Assembly (NCBI RefSeq): GCF_041435015.1
Contig: NZ_CP107989.1
Location: 558,001 to 622,000, forward strand
Length of the DNA stretch: 64,000 nucleotides
Origin: Streptomyces canus
GTDB lineage: Bacteria > Actinomycetota > Actinomycetes > Streptomycetales > Streptomycetaceae
Direction of reading: 5' to 3'
A program made the translations under genes and the position numbers. Below, piece by piece: positions 34,163 to 43,150 of the stretch. The number at the start of each line of letters is the position of its first letter. The stretch's first letter is position 1. A model generated the notes under the pieces. The model was not told the DNA's origin and did no database searches. It was given only the letters and a program-made list of their open reading frames with translations.

Positions 34163-34843
34163 TCAGGCGGCACGCTTGAAGCGGGCACGGCGGGCGCGTG
34201 CGGACAGCCCGAGGAGCTCGTGCAGCGCGGTGCCGTCCTGCGCCCAGCGCCGAAGTCGGTCCCGGTCGACCCAGTGGACGCTGTGCCTCTCGCCCCATGC
34301 CATCGCGTCCCGGGTGAAGGCACCGTTGGTGACGACGACGGCGTGATCGGCCCGGTGCGCCGGGCCTGCTGTCCCCTTCACCGCGTACATGACCGAGGAC
34401 CCCACCTTCCCGCCGACGCGGGTGTGCTTGGCCTGCACGACGATCCGCCCGCGTTGCGTGTGGTCGCTGATGACGTCGGAGGCCTGATCCCCACTGCCGC
34501 CCACGCGACGCGCCGACCAGCCGTCGCGGACCAGCAGGTCCCGCAACGCGTACTCGAACTGCCGGTCGTCCATGGCGTCGAACTCGGCCAGGGTGATCCG
34601 CAGCGCGGCCAGCCGCACGGCGTCACGCCGTCGACCGCGCACGGTACGCGCGATCCGCCAGGCCCCGACGGCCCCCGCCAGCAGGACGAGGATCAGGAGG
34701 AACGGCCACCCGTCCTTGAGCGCTCCGACGGCCGCAGCGGCCATGCGGACTGCCAGCACCAGGGCGGCCAGTGCCACCACAGCTGCAGACAGGAACTCGG
34801 CCGCGCCGCGTGGACGTCGAAGACGTACCCGCTTGCGTCCCAT
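34163..34843 (-). CDS. Membrane-anchored Mrr-type restriction endonuclease 2
   Basis: A 226-residue protein with two N-terminal membrane helices (about 14-42 and 46-63). An Mrr-like nuclease domain follows (about 85-215), with the catalytic pattern WSARRVGGSGDQASDVI and IVVQAKHTR (a QAK variant of the usual QCK). The start ATG overlaps the stop of the small gene upstream (TGATG), so the two are translationally coupled. It has the same architecture as Mrr protein 1 but is clearly divergent from it. A DNA-cleaving role in defence is inferred from the family. Confidence 0.85.
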   Translation of the reverse strand: MGRKRVRLRRPRGAAEFLSAAVVALAALVLAVRMAAAAVGALKDGWPFLLILVLLAGAVGAWRIARTVRGRRRDAVRLAALRITLAEFDAMDDRQFEYALRDLLVRDGWSARRVGGSGDQASDVISDHTQRGRIVVQAKHTRVGGKVGSSVMYAVKGTAGPAHRADHAVVVTNGAFTRDAMAWGERHSVHWVDRDRLRRWAQDGTALHELLGLSARARRARFKRAA

Positions 34844-35055
34844 CAGCGGGCGGACGGAGAGGAGACGACCGGCTGCGGCTGCGCGGGCGGCGTCGTGGTG
34901 ACCGCCTCACCGAACCCGAACACCTGCCCCCATAACCAGATGCCGGCCGCAAGGCCGGCGATCATCCAGCCGCTCATCCGCTTCGCCCCGCCCGGCTTCG
35001 GATTGCGGCGGATGTGTCCGCGTACGAAGTGGAACCCGTCCGGCGCCTTCGACAT
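34843..35055 (-). CDS. Small single-pass membrane protein coupled to Mrr 2
   Basis: A 70-residue protein with a basic N-terminus (FHFVRGHIRRNPKPGGAKR), one transmembrane helix (WMIAGLAAGIWLWGQVFGF) and a Pro/Thr/Ser tail. The ATG at 35055 has a strong GGGAGGGG site. Its stop overlaps the Mrr start. No known family is recognised; a partner or membrane adaptor for the nuclease is a guess from coupling. Confidence 0.7.
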   Translation of the reverse strand: MSKAPDGFHFVRGHIRRNPKPGGAKRMSGWMIAGLAAGIWLWGQVFGFGEAVTTTPPAQPQPVVSSPSAR

Positions 35056-35178
35056 GACGTCCCCTCCCGTCGGCAAGCCGCGGTCGCAGCCCGTCCCTCT
35101 CATTGGGAACTTTCCATCCTGAAGCCGCAGGTGGGAGGCCCTGGTTTGGGGTCGACCTGGCGTGAGTGGACCGCTAGA

Positions 35179-36115
35179 CGGCCGTGATCACCAGGGTTGA
35201 TCATCCGTCACCTGGCCACAACCACAAGGACCCCCGGTGGGTTGGGCAGTCTGTGAGAACAAGCCAGAGCCCCGCCGAGGGCACCGAAATAGCTGTCTAC
35301 CAAGCCCGACTCCCGCTGTCCAGCAAGACGATCGGCATGGTCGCCGACCTGATCCGAGGGCACTGCAAGGCGATCGCTTCGCGCTGGCACAAGCTCCCGC
35401 CCGGCAAGCAGGCGGTCATCGTGCTCGCCGTGATGCGCCACGACCAGCGCCTTTCCGACATGGCCGGCGGCAACAACATCTCCGCCTCTCCGGTGCGCCG
35501 CTGGTTGCTGGAAGTGATCGACCTGCTCGCAGCCCGCGCTCCGCGCCTGGACCGGGCCCTGAAGAAGATAGCCCGATCGGGTGGCGAGGTCGTCCTGATC
35601 GACGGCACCCTGGTGCGCACCCGCAGACGCACTGGGGCGGCCAACCGCCGTAACTACAGCGGGAAACACCAGGTCCACGGACTGCTCTTCCTCGCTCTTA
35701 CCGACACCAACGGCAATCTGCTCTGGATCTCCGCTGCCCGACCGGGGCGCGCCAGCGAGATCACCACCGCCCGCCACGACAAGATCACCACCCGGCTGCG
35801 GGAAGCAGGACTCGGCGCCATCGGCGACCTGGGCTTCGTCGGCCTGGACGACGACCCGGACGACCCTGTGATCATCACCGGGCGCCGAGCCACCCGCAAC
35901 CATTCCTTGACCGAAGCCCAGAAGCAGGCGACCAAGCTAATCAGCCGCGAACGCGCCGCCAACGAACATGGCTTCGCCGACCTCAAGAACTGGAGGATCC
36001 TCGCCAAGGTCCGCATGAACGCCAAACACGGCACCACCCTGCTGCGGGCCATGCTCGTCCTAACCACCAGCGAGGTCGCCCGGTGACGAATGATCAAGCC
36101 GAGTGATCACGGCCG
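35179..36115 (+). mobile_element. IS5-like insertion sequence
   Basis: About 937 bp bounded by imperfect inverted repeats of about 35 bp. The left end begins CGGCCGTGATCACCAGGG and continues to TTGATCATCCGTCACC; the right end is its near complement. One transposase gene fills it. No target duplication is evident at these ends. Homology with a second left end (37150-37325) continues some 80 bp outside the left repeat, so the true boundary may be near 35100. Confidence 0.75.
35184..36086 (+). CDS. IS5-family (DDE) transposase
   Basis: A 300-residue DDE transposase with the acidic triad in VVLIDGTLV (Asp), IGDLGFVG (Asp) and RERAANEHGFADLKNWRIL (Glu). The frame opens with a GTG inside the left terminal repeat; a later start is possible because the first about 40 residues are not typical of the family. 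No frameshift or internal stop is seen, so the enzyme may be active. Confidence 0.85.
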   Translation: MITRVDHPSPGHNHKDPRWVGQSVRTSQSPAEGTEIAVYQARLPLSSKTIGMVADLIRGHCKAIASRWHKLPPGKQAVIVLAVMRHDQRLSDMAGGNNISASPVRRWLLEVIDLLAARAPRLDRALKKIARSGGEVVLIDGTLVRTRRRTGAANRRNYSGKHQVHGLLFLALTDTNGNLLWISAARPGRASEITTARHDKITTRLREAGLGAIGDLGFVGLDDDPDDPVIITGRRATRNHSLTEAQKQATKLISRERAANEHGFADLKNWRILAKVRMNAKHGTTLLRAMLVLTTSEVAR

Positions 36116-36176
36116 CCTGCCACCCTGCGCACACCTGACCGACCCCGGCCAGGGCTGGGCGCATCGGGTGAAGCGG

Positions 36177-36788
36177 TCAGGTGTGTGCCGGGCGCCACAT
36201 GGTCGTCACAACGTGGCCGGAGGCCAGGGTGATCGTGTCGCGGGCGGTGAAGCCGACGCTGGCATACCGCTTGTTGTTCGCCGGGTTGCACGACTCCAGG
36301 TAGGCGGGGGCACCGAGGGCGTCGATGCGTGCCAGGTTCTCCGTCAGCAGCCCCATCCCGAGGCCGCGTCCGCGGTGGTCGCTGTGCGTGGCGAGCAGGC
36401 TCAGGTAGAAGTGCGGCTCGCTCGGGCGTGCCTCCTCCAGCTTGCCGAAGATCCTGAGGATGCCGTCGGCGACCGTTCGGTCGGTGACGCCGACCAGGAA
36501 CTCCTCGAAACCGCTCTCCTCCTCGGACGTCAACTCGCTTCCGCCCGGCGGGATCCACAGAGCCGCGGACTCGACGTTCCCCGTCACCAGCATCCAGGGA
36601 TACCGCAGCGACGACGTGACGGCCAGCCGCCACAACGCCGACGCCTGCTCCGCACGACGGTCGACGTCCGGGAACGCCGGCCCCCACATCGGGTCGTCGA
36701 AGAACCCGGTGGTCATGGCAGCGACGATCGCGTCAACGTCCGCAGGCGTCGCTGCCAGCGCGGGCACAGGCGTGTAGGGACTGATCAT
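36177..36788 (-). CDS. GNAT family N-acetyltransferase
   Basis: A 203-residue GNAT protein with the acetyl-CoA motif HRGRGLGMGLLTENLARID (read in part) and the end segment SCNPANNKRYASVGF. The ATG at 36788 is chosen over upstream codons because the domain begins soon after it (ATPADVDAIVAAM). It is flanked by the IS element on one side and a reversed IS end on the other. Such enzymes often acetylate drugs or small amines; the substrate is unknown. Confidence 0.85.
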   Translation of the reverse strand: MISPYTPVPALAATPADVDAIVAAMTTGFFDDPMWGPAFPDVDRRAEQASALWRLAVTSSLRYPWMLVTGNVESAALWIPPGGSELTSEEESGFEEFLVGVTDRTVADGILRIFGKLEEARPSEPHFYLSLLATHSDHRGRGLGMGLLTENLARIDALGAPAYLESCNPANNKRYASVGFTARDTITLASGHVVTTMWRPAHT

Positions 36789-37149
36789 CTCGCCAGAGTA
36801 GACCGCTCGACCGTCGCTACTCAAGTGATTTCGTTGCCAAACCGTTGATCCACTACCGTTTTCGTCATTGAAGTCGCCTAGTAGTGTCGATTCTGGCAGT
36901 CTCTCGGCATGCATTCGGTGTGCCGTCTCCAGGCGGCCGTCCGGCCGCCGCTAGGGCGAAGGCTCCTGTGCACATAGAGACCGCCTGGTGCCAGGGCAGA
37001 TGGACGCCAGGGACGCCGAGACCCCCTCCGGCAGTCGCCCCTGTGTCCGAGGACAGGCGAGAGGTGGCAGGAGCGGGGACGACCACCGTGTCGGGCGTCG
37101 CCAGCAGCTCGGAGCGAAGGCCCACCGCACCCGGAAATCAGCGCTGGTC
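36789..37149. other. Intergenic stretch without a clear gene
   Basis: Open frames exist on the minus strand, but none has a recognisable domain. The GNAT promoter is expected near 36800-36880. The rest may be decayed coding sequence next to the IS end. Confidence 0.4.
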
Positions 37150-37325
37150 CGCACCGGTCCGCCCTCGACGCAGACTGCTCAACCTGCCGGGGATCTTTGC
37201 GGTTGCGGGCAGGTGACGGATGATCAAGCCGGGTGATCATGGCCATCTGCCAGCCGACTCACACCCGATCGCCCTTAAGTCAACCTCCCTCACCTGCGGA
37301 TTGAGGATGGAAATTTCTCATTGAT
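37150..37325 (-). mobile_element. Reversed left-end fragment of a related IS
   Basis: On the minus strand this stretch repeats the left end of the IS at 35179. It contains TTGATCATCCGTCACC and the first transposase codons (MITRLDHPSP...DPRQVEQS versus MITRVDHPSP...DPRWVGQS). Similarity continues outward through TTTCCATCCT and CCGCAGGTG. The transposase body is missing, so this is a relic in inverted orientation. Confidence 0.7.
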
Positions 37326-37578
37326 GTAGCAGCGGCCACTGACAGAAACTGATGGATCATCACGACGCCGATCTGAGCCAGACCTTCATCAAGCCAGGCC
37401 CCATCTCCCCGCCTGGCTGCCCAGCCGAACTCGAAACCCGGGCTGCTGACCTCGGGGAACGGGCCCCGAGGCTCCTGTACGGCCGCCGATGCCCTGCGCA
37501 CCGCTGAGATGCGAGGTTCACCCAGCGGGTGTCTCTCATCTGCGAAGAACGGCTGCGGCTGCCTCCGGGCGCACCGCG

Positions 37579-37980
37579 ATGATGAATGGCGAAAAGCAGC
37601 AGGAGCGCACTCGTCGCTCTTGTGCGCCGGTGCCGCCCCCTGGGCCGGGGTTCTTCGCGCCCCTTGCGACGTGCGCCGTCGAGCTCCCTGCCGAGACTCC
37701 GGGCTTCGCTTTCACTTACTGCGAGCCGCGGCCGACCGGGATGGCGATGCTGATGCTGTCGTCCTTCGCGGCGGAGTGGCCGACTTGGACGGCCAAGCAG
37801 GGCGAGGCGATGGGGCTGCTGTGCGGCCAATGCCGCTTCGACCTACGGACACGAGGCGTAGAGCGGCGGCTCACCTACAACCTGCCCACCCAGCCCGATC
37901 GTCGGCGCCTGGTGTGCGGGGACTGCTGCGGCAACGGCCCGGACGAGCTCAAGCGCCTCGCAGACGGGAGGACGCAGTGA
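37579..37980 (+). CDS. Hypothetical protein with paired-cysteine motifs
   Basis: A 133-residue protein. The C-terminal half has CGQC and CGDCC motifs about 38 residues apart, suggesting a zinc ribbon. Its stop overlaps the next GTG start (GTGA), so the two genes are coupled. The start is uncertain because no good ribosome site precedes 37579. The family is unrecognised; an island-borne accessory gene is likely. Confidence 0.55.
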   Translation: MMNGEKQQERTRRSCAPVPPPGPGFFAPLATCAVELPAETPGFAFTYCEPRPTGMAMLMLSSFAAEWPTWTAKQGEAMGLLCGQCRFDLRTRGVERRLTYNLPTQPDRRRLVCGDCCGNGPDELKRLADGRTQ

Positions 37981-38294
37981 CCGTGCCCGAGACGAGCGAG
38001 AGTGATGGGCGTCCGGCAGACCCGGTGCTGGTCGCGGAGATCGTCGGGCTGTTGGGTGACGCCGAGAACTACGTCGCCCTGTCCACCGGCGAGCGGCTGC
38101 GCTACCTCGAGCGCCGCGCGCAGATGCTGCACCGGCTGGTCGATGTGCTGGGCGACGAACGATCCCGCTATCTCGCCGTGGATGCGGAGGACCGGGCAGA
38201 GCGGGCACGGCAGGTGGCCGAAGCGACGGCCGAGAGTTTCGGGGACGCGAACCCTGCCCCCACGAGACAGGGCAGGCGCGTACAGCGTCGCTGA
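37977..38294 (+). CDS. Hypothetical helical protein
   Basis: A 105-residue, highly charged, helical protein (VAEIVGLLGDAENYVALSTG, then ERLRYLERRAQMLHRLVDVL). It starts with GTG overlapping the previous stop by 4 bp, with GGGAGGA upstream. It may act with the cysteine-rich protein. No family was recognised. Confidence 0.6.
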   Translation: MTVPETSESDGRPADPVLVAEIVGLLGDAENYVALSTGERLRYLERRAQMLHRLVDVLGDERSRYLAVDAEDRAERARQVAEATAESFGDANPAPTRQGRRVQRR

Positions 38295-38325
38295 GGCGGC
38301 CGGCGCGGCAGCACAAGGGGCACCG

Positions 38326-38427
38326 ATGCAACTCGGCGAGCTGCTACAAGCAGGGCTCGGAACGCGGGGCGGCGCCGACCCATACGGCGGCAGCGATGCG
38401 CCGACGACCAGCTCATCGCGGCGGTGA
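38326..38427 (+). CDS. Possible 33-residue small ORF
   Basis: An ATG with AAGGGG upstream opens a short frame (MQLGELLQAGLGTRGGADPY...) just after the preceding gene. Only the ribosome site and position support it. Confidence 0.3.
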   Translation: MQLGELLQAGLGTRGGADPYGGSDAPTTSSSRR

Positions 38428-38441
38428 CACTCCCGCCCTGA

Positions 38442-39050
38442 TCAGGGGTTGCCGGCCAGGTCGTGGCCGGTGACGGCGCGGGCGTAGGCGTGCAGGGCGG
38501 TGATCACTTCGGTGCGGGTGCGGCGGCCGGCGAGGACCTCCATCTGGTAGCCGTCCTCCATGGCGACGAAGCTGGCGGCGAGCAGGCGGGGCGGATCCTG
38601 CAGGGTGAAGTGCCCCTGGGCCTGGCCCAGGACCAGAACGCCTGAGTACACGGCGATCTGGCGTTCCGTCAGTGCGCTGTCGAGTGCCGCGGCTCTGGCG
38701 TCGCGCAGGCAGCGGGGCCAGTACTCGAAGAGCAGCCGGGTCAGGGCGTCGTCGGGGCCAGTGGCGACGCCCTTGTCGATGCAGGCTCTCAGCTGGTCGC
38801 GGGCGTCGGTGAAGTGGTTCGCCGCCTGCTCGCGCTCCTGGCTGTAGCGCTCGATGGCCTGCTGGTAGGCCGCGTGGACCAGGGCGTCCAGGTCGCCGTG
38901 GTAGAGCACCGCGGCGGGCGTGACGCCTGCCTCGTCCGCGATGTCGCGCAGGCGCAGACCCTCCAGGCCGCGCACGAGCAGTGCGCGCTCCACCGCCTTG
39001 CCCAGCTCGGCCCGCCGGGCCTCCTTGCTGCTGCCTTTCCTGGCCGCCAC
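38442..39050 (-). CDS. TetR family regulator of the APC permease-nitrilase operon
   Basis: A 202-residue TetR/BetI-like repressor with the helix-turn-helix LRLRDIADEAGVTPAAVLYH. A GTG at 39050 with GAGAGGGG upstream is preferred. It is divergent from the permease gene, and the shared region has TTAAATCTGCGT boxes in both orientations. It most likely represses both promoters until a nitrogen compound is taken up. Confidence 0.88.
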   Translation of the reverse strand: MAARKGSSKEARRAELGKAVERALLVRGLEGLRLRDIADEAGVTPAAVLYHGDLDALVHAAYQQAIERYSQEREQAANHFTDARDQLRACIDKGVATGPDDALTRLLFEYWPRCLRDARAAALDSALTERQIAVYSGVLVLGQAQGHFTLQDPPRLLAASFVAMEDGYQMEVLAGRRTRTEVITALHAYARAVTGHDLAGNP

Positions 39051-39082
39051 GCCGACCCCTCTCACTCCACAGGTTCTGTTGT

Positions 39083-39150
39083 ACGCAGATTTAACAATAG
39101 CTCGCCGCCTATTGACGGACCAGTGAGCCAGGTCTTAAATCTGCGTTTAA
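39083..39150. promoter_or_regulatory. Divergent operators and permease promoter
   Basis: ACGCAGATTTAA (39083-39094) and its exact complement TTAAATCTGCGT (39135-39146) form a widely spaced inverted repeat. The right box is itself palindromic as TTAAA-N6-TTTAA. For the permease, TTGACG (39112-39117) and TTAAAT (39135-39140) are 17 nt apart, so the right box covers the -10. Confidence 0.7.
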
Positions 39151-39176
39151 CAAACCTGCGGGCCTACGGAGGCATC

Positions 39177-40679
39177 ATGACCCATCCGACTGACGCCGAG
39201 GCCAGAACCGGGCCTGTGCCCGCCCCGGCAGGCAAGGGGCTGCGCGGTGGGTCGGTGGGCCTGCTCGCCGCCGTCACCCTCGGGCTGTCGTCCGTCGCCC
39301 CGGCCTACAGCATCGCCGTCACCCTCGGCTTCGTGACGCTGGTCGTCGGGCACCTCGCTCCCGCCGCTCTGCTGCTGGGCTTCGTCCCGATCCTGCTCAC
39401 GGCCTTCGCCTTCCGGGAGCTCAACCGTGAGATGCCCGACTGCGGAACCACCTTCGTGTGGACCACCCGCGCGTTCGGGCCACTGACCGGCTGGCTCACC
39501 GGAGGCTGGGTGGTACAGATCGCCACGCTGATCGCGATGACGGCCCTCTCCCAGGTCGGCGCCACCTACCTGCTCCAGCTGCTCGGCCTGCAGTCCCTGG
39601 CCGGCAGCCCCGCCGCCGTGACGATCACCGCCATGCTGCTGCTGGCCGCTGCCACGTCGATCGCCTACCGGGGCCTGCATCTCGCGGCCTCCGTCCAGTA
39701 CGTGCTGCTCGGCCTGCAGCTGGCCGCCCTGCTCGGCTTCGGCGTTGCCGCCTTCGCCCGCCAGGGTGCCGCCACCCCGTCGCTGGCCTGGCTCAACCCC
39801 TTCGCGGTCGACGGCTTTGGGCCGTTCGCCGAGGCGGTGATGCTGTGCCTGTTCATCTACTGGGGCTGGGACGCGCTGATCACCGCGAACGAGGAGACCC
39901 GCGACGGGGACCGGGTCGCCGGACAGGCCGCCGTCATCTCCACCCTCGTCCTGCTGGGGACCTACCTGTTCACCGCGTTCGCGGCGATCAGCTTCGCCGG
40001 GACCGGCACCGACGGCATCGGCCTGGGCAACCCCGACAACGCCGCCGACATCCTGTCCACCCTCGCCCCGCCCGTGATGGGCACGGCCCTCGCCAAAGTG
40101 ATGCAGTTGGCCGTCTGCGTCTCGGCCGTCTCCGCACTGCTCACCAGCCTCGTGGGCTCCTCACGCAGCACCCTGTCCATGGCCGCCCACGGCGCCCTGC
40201 CCAAGGCTTTCGTTGGCCTCCACCCCCGCCACCGCACCCCCGGCTTCGGAACCCTCTTCTTCGGAGCGGCCGCAGCGTGTCTGCTCATCCTGCTCACCCT
40301 CGTCTCCGCGAACTTCCTCGGCGACGCCATCCTCTGCATCGGCCTGCTCATCGCCTGCTACTACGGCACCACCGCCCTGGCCTGCGTCTGGTACTTCCGG
40401 GGGCGACTGCGGAACTCGCCCCGCGACCTCATGCTGCGAGGCGTCCTGCCGCTGCTGGGCGGCCTGCTGATGCTGGCGGCCTTCGCCCGCAGCGCCCACG
40501 ACATGTACGACCCGGCCTACGGCGCCACCTCCTTCCACGGCATCGGCGGCGTCTTCCTCCTCGGCGCCGGATCCATCGCCACCGGCGCCCTGGCCCTGAC
40601 CATCGCCCGCACCCGCTTCCACCGCTTCTTCCGCGACGGCCGCACCACGGTCGCCGAACGCACCGTCACCGAGGACTGA
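39177..40679 (+). CDS. APC family amino acid/amine permease
   Basis: A 500-residue, 12-helix permease of the APC superfamily. The first-helix glycine motif GLSSVAPAYSIAVTLG and the helix-6 region LFIYWGWDALITANEETRD are visible. The ATG follows ACGGAGGCATC. The nitrilase-type amidohydrolase starts 8 bp after its stop codon. This suggests that a nitrile, amide or carbamoyl amine is imported and then hydrolysed. Confidence 0.92.
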   Translation: MTHPTDAEARTGPVPAPAGKGLRGGSVGLLAAVTLGLSSVAPAYSIAVTLGFVTLVVGHLAPAALLLGFVPILLTAFAFRELNREMPDCGTTFVWTTRAFGPLTGWLTGGWVVQIATLIAMTALSQVGATYLLQLLGLQSLAGSPAAVTITAMLLLAAATSIAYRGLHLAASVQYVLLGLQLAALLGFGVAAFARQGAATPSLAWLNPFAVDGFGPFAEAVMLCLFIYWGWDALITANEETRDGDRVAGQAAVISTLVLLGTYLFTAFAAISFAGTGTDGIGLGNPDNAADILSTLAPPVMGTALAKVMQLAVCVSAVSALLTSLVGSSRSTLSMAAHGALPKAFVGLHPRHRTPGFGTLFFGAAAACLLILLTLVSANFLGDAILCIGLLIACYYGTTALACVWYFRGRLRNSPRDLMLRGVLPLLGGLLMLAAFARSAHDMYDPAYGATSFHGIGGVFLLGAGSIATGALALTIARTRFHRFFRDGRTTVAERTVTED

Positions 40680-40687
40680 CACCACCC

Positions 40688-41569
40688 ATGCGCACGCTCG
40701 CCATCGCCGCCATCCAGACCACCCCCGTACCCCACGACCTCGAAGCGAGCTGGCAACGCTTCGCCCACCAGGTCCGCGCCACCCGCGAGATGTTCCCCCA
40801 CGTCCAGCTCGTCGTCGTCCCCGAACTGCTGCTCGCCGCGGAAGGCGCCCTGCTCCAGCCAGCCGCGGACGACTGGATGGAACAGGCCGCCACCACGATC
40901 CCGGGCCCGCTCACCGACCGGATCCGCGCCCTCGCCGTCGAGACCGGCCTGTGGCTGATCCCGGGAAGCGTCTACGAGCGCGCCGAGGACGGCAACGTCT
41001 ACAACACCGCCCTGGCCATCTCACCCGAGGGGGAGATCGTCGCCCGCTACCGCAAGGTCTTCCCCTGGCAGCCGTACGAGAAGACCACCCCGGGAAGCGG
41101 GTTCACCGTCTTCGACATCCCCGGCGCCGGCCGGGTGGGCCTGGCCATCTGCTACGACGGGTCCTTCCCGGAGACCGTCCGCCAGCTGGCCTGGCTGGGA
41201 GCGAAGATCATCATCCAGCCCACCCTGACCCCCACCCGCGACCGCGAGATGGAACTCATCTGCGCCCGCGCCAACGCCTGGACCAACCAGGTGTACGTCG
41301 TCAACGTCAACGCCTGCGACCCGGTCGGCGTCGGCACCAGCACAGTCGTCGACCCCGAGGGCATCGTCCGCCAGCAAGCCGGACCCGGCGAAGAGATCCT
41401 CGTCGACGTACTCGACCTCGACACCGTCACCCGGGTCCGCCGCTACGGCTCCGCCGGAATCAACCGGCCCTGGAGCCAGCTCGCCCGGTACGGCGAGTCG
41501 GTGCAGCTCCCGATGTACGGCGGCGGAGGATTCCGCACGCCGCACTGGCTGAAGGATGAGACCGTGTAG
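40688..41569 (+). CDS. Nitrilase-superfamily carbon-nitrogen hydrolase
   Basis: A 293-residue cytoplasmic hydrolase with the catalytic triad Glu46 (VVPELLL), Lys123 (YRKVFPW) and Cys155 (AICYDGSFPE). The length and PTLTPTRDREMELICARANA region suit the aliphatic amidase or carbamoylputrescine-like branches, but the substrate cannot be fixed. It is translationally linked to the permease by an 8-bp gap. Confidence 0.9.
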   Translation: MRTLAIAAIQTTPVPHDLEASWQRFAHQVRATREMFPHVQLVVVPELLLAAEGALLQPAADDWMEQAATTIPGPLTDRIRALAVETGLWLIPGSVYERAEDGNVYNTALAISPEGEIVARYRKVFPWQPYEKTTPGSGFTVFDIPGAGRVGLAICYDGSFPETVRQLAWLGAKIIIQPTLTPTRDREMELICARANAWTNQVYVVNVNACDPVGVGTSTVVDPEGIVRQQAGPGEEILVDVLDLDTVTRVRRYGSAGINRPWSQLARYGESVQLPMYGGGGFRTPHWLKDETV

Positions 41570-41939
41570 CACCCGTGGCCCAACGTGCAGGGCATGGGAG
41601 GGAGCTTGGGACGGGGCAGGGCGTGCGTCGAGGGCCGGGCCTGCACCGGCCCGGATCCGTGATCGCGGCCCCGCTCAGCACCTTGTGCCTGGCCTTCAGC
41701 GTTGGCATTCGCGATAGAGAGTGAAGAGGCGCTCTATGCGAGGCGGATAAAGGCCGGACTGTTGCGACCTCGATGACGATGTCGGGCACGACCGTCACCC
41801 TCCCAACCCAGGTGTCACCCGTCGAGGAGTGACCCCACTGGCACGGCGGCCTCGCACCTCTTCGCGACCCGTGCCCTACATGCCTGTTCAGCTCGCACGG
41901 CTCTGACCAGTGCCGGAACTTGACAGCTACAGATAACTC
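41570..41939. other. Intergenic region after the nitrilase gene
   Basis: No gene is recognised. It holds a modest hairpin at 41635-41654 and ends where the truncated GH127 frame begins. Confidence 0.45.
41635..41654 (+). terminator. Possible weak terminator
   Basis: CCGGGCC, a 6-nt loop and GGCCCGG form a 7-bp stem 66 bp after the nitrilase stop codon. Confidence 0.4.
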
Positions 41940-43150
41940 TTCCCCACAACTGCTTCTGGTGCTGCGTCGGCACCGGGCTGGAAGACCACGCGAAATACGG
42001 CGAGTTGGTGTACACCGCCGAGGGCGACGACCTGTTCGTCAACCTCTTCATCGCCTCCCGGCTCAGCCTGCCCGAACACAACCTGGTGCTGGAGCAGACC
42101 GGGACGGCCCCCTACGCCGACCAGGTCGAACTCGTGCTGCGCCGGGCTCCTGCCACCCCGGTGGCGATCCACATACGCGTCCCCAGCTGGCACGAAGGGA
42201 CACCACACGTCCATGTCAACGGCGCACCGCCCGAGGAGGAACCCGCCCCGCTCACGACGCGCCACGGGACCGGCGGACAGCCCCTGACCTACGTACGTCT
42301 GGAGCGGCAATGGCGCGAGGGCGACACGATCACTCTGCGCCTTCACCCACGCATCAGCGCCGAGCTGCTGCCCGACGGCTCGCCGTGGGTGTCCTTCCGC
42401 TACGGGCCCACCGTCCTCGCGGCCGAGGGCGACGGCAACGACCTGGTCGGGCACTTCGCCGACGACTCCCGGATGGGGCATGTCGCCGACGGCCCGCTGC
42501 GTCCACTGGAGCACCTGCCCGTCGTACTCGCTCGCAGCACCTGCGACCTGACGGCCGGCGTGCGCCGACTCGCCCCGGACAGGCCGGAGTTCGCCCTGGA
42601 GGACGTGGACGCACGACCTGGCGAGTCCGTCACCCTCGTACCGTTCACCGGCATCCACGACTCCCGCTACACCCTCTACTTCCCCCTTGCGGAACCGGAC
42701 CGCCTCCACGAGCGGCGGGCGGAGCTGCGCGCCGCCGACGAGAAGGCACTGACCCTGCGTGACCGCACCGCCGACGCGGTTGCCGCGGGCGAGCAACAGC
42801 CGGAGAGCGACCACCGGTTCGAGGGGCAGGACACCTGGTCGGGCCTCACAGACGGGCTCAGGTGGCGGGCCGCCGCCGGATGGTGGTCCTACCGCCTGAC
42901 CGACCCGGACGGCACCTCCACCGGCCTGCAGGTGACCCACCTCTCGGACGGGAGCGCCGGAACGACGCGGGTGCTCGTCGACGGCCAGGTGCTGGCCACG
43001 CTCCCGCCCTCGTCGCATCCCGAGGGCACGGAGGTGTCCCAGGTGCTCCCGCTGGCCGCACCCCGCGGGGCCGGGACCGCCGAGATCCGGTTCGAAGCGG
43101 TGGGCTCCGCGACCACCATCCGGCTGCGCGAGGTACGCCTGGTGCGCTGA
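41940..43150 (+). pseudogene. GH127 (DUF1680) beta-L-arabinofuranosidase-like, 5'-truncated
   Basis: The frame begins abruptly with NCFWCCVGTGLEDHAKYGEL, the conserved cysteine region of GH127 enzymes. It continues through the β-sandwich part to a normal stop at 43150, about 403 codons. The whole N-terminal (α/α) barrel, about half of a usual protein, is missing and there is no start site. A GTG near 42005 could start a shorter product but would lack the catalytic domain. It is a remnant of plant polysaccharide use. Confidence 0.8.

Noticed and set aside
28945..38441. tRNA-type attachment site for the mobile island
   Set aside because: No tRNA gene or long direct repeat other than the MITEs was seen at the island borders.
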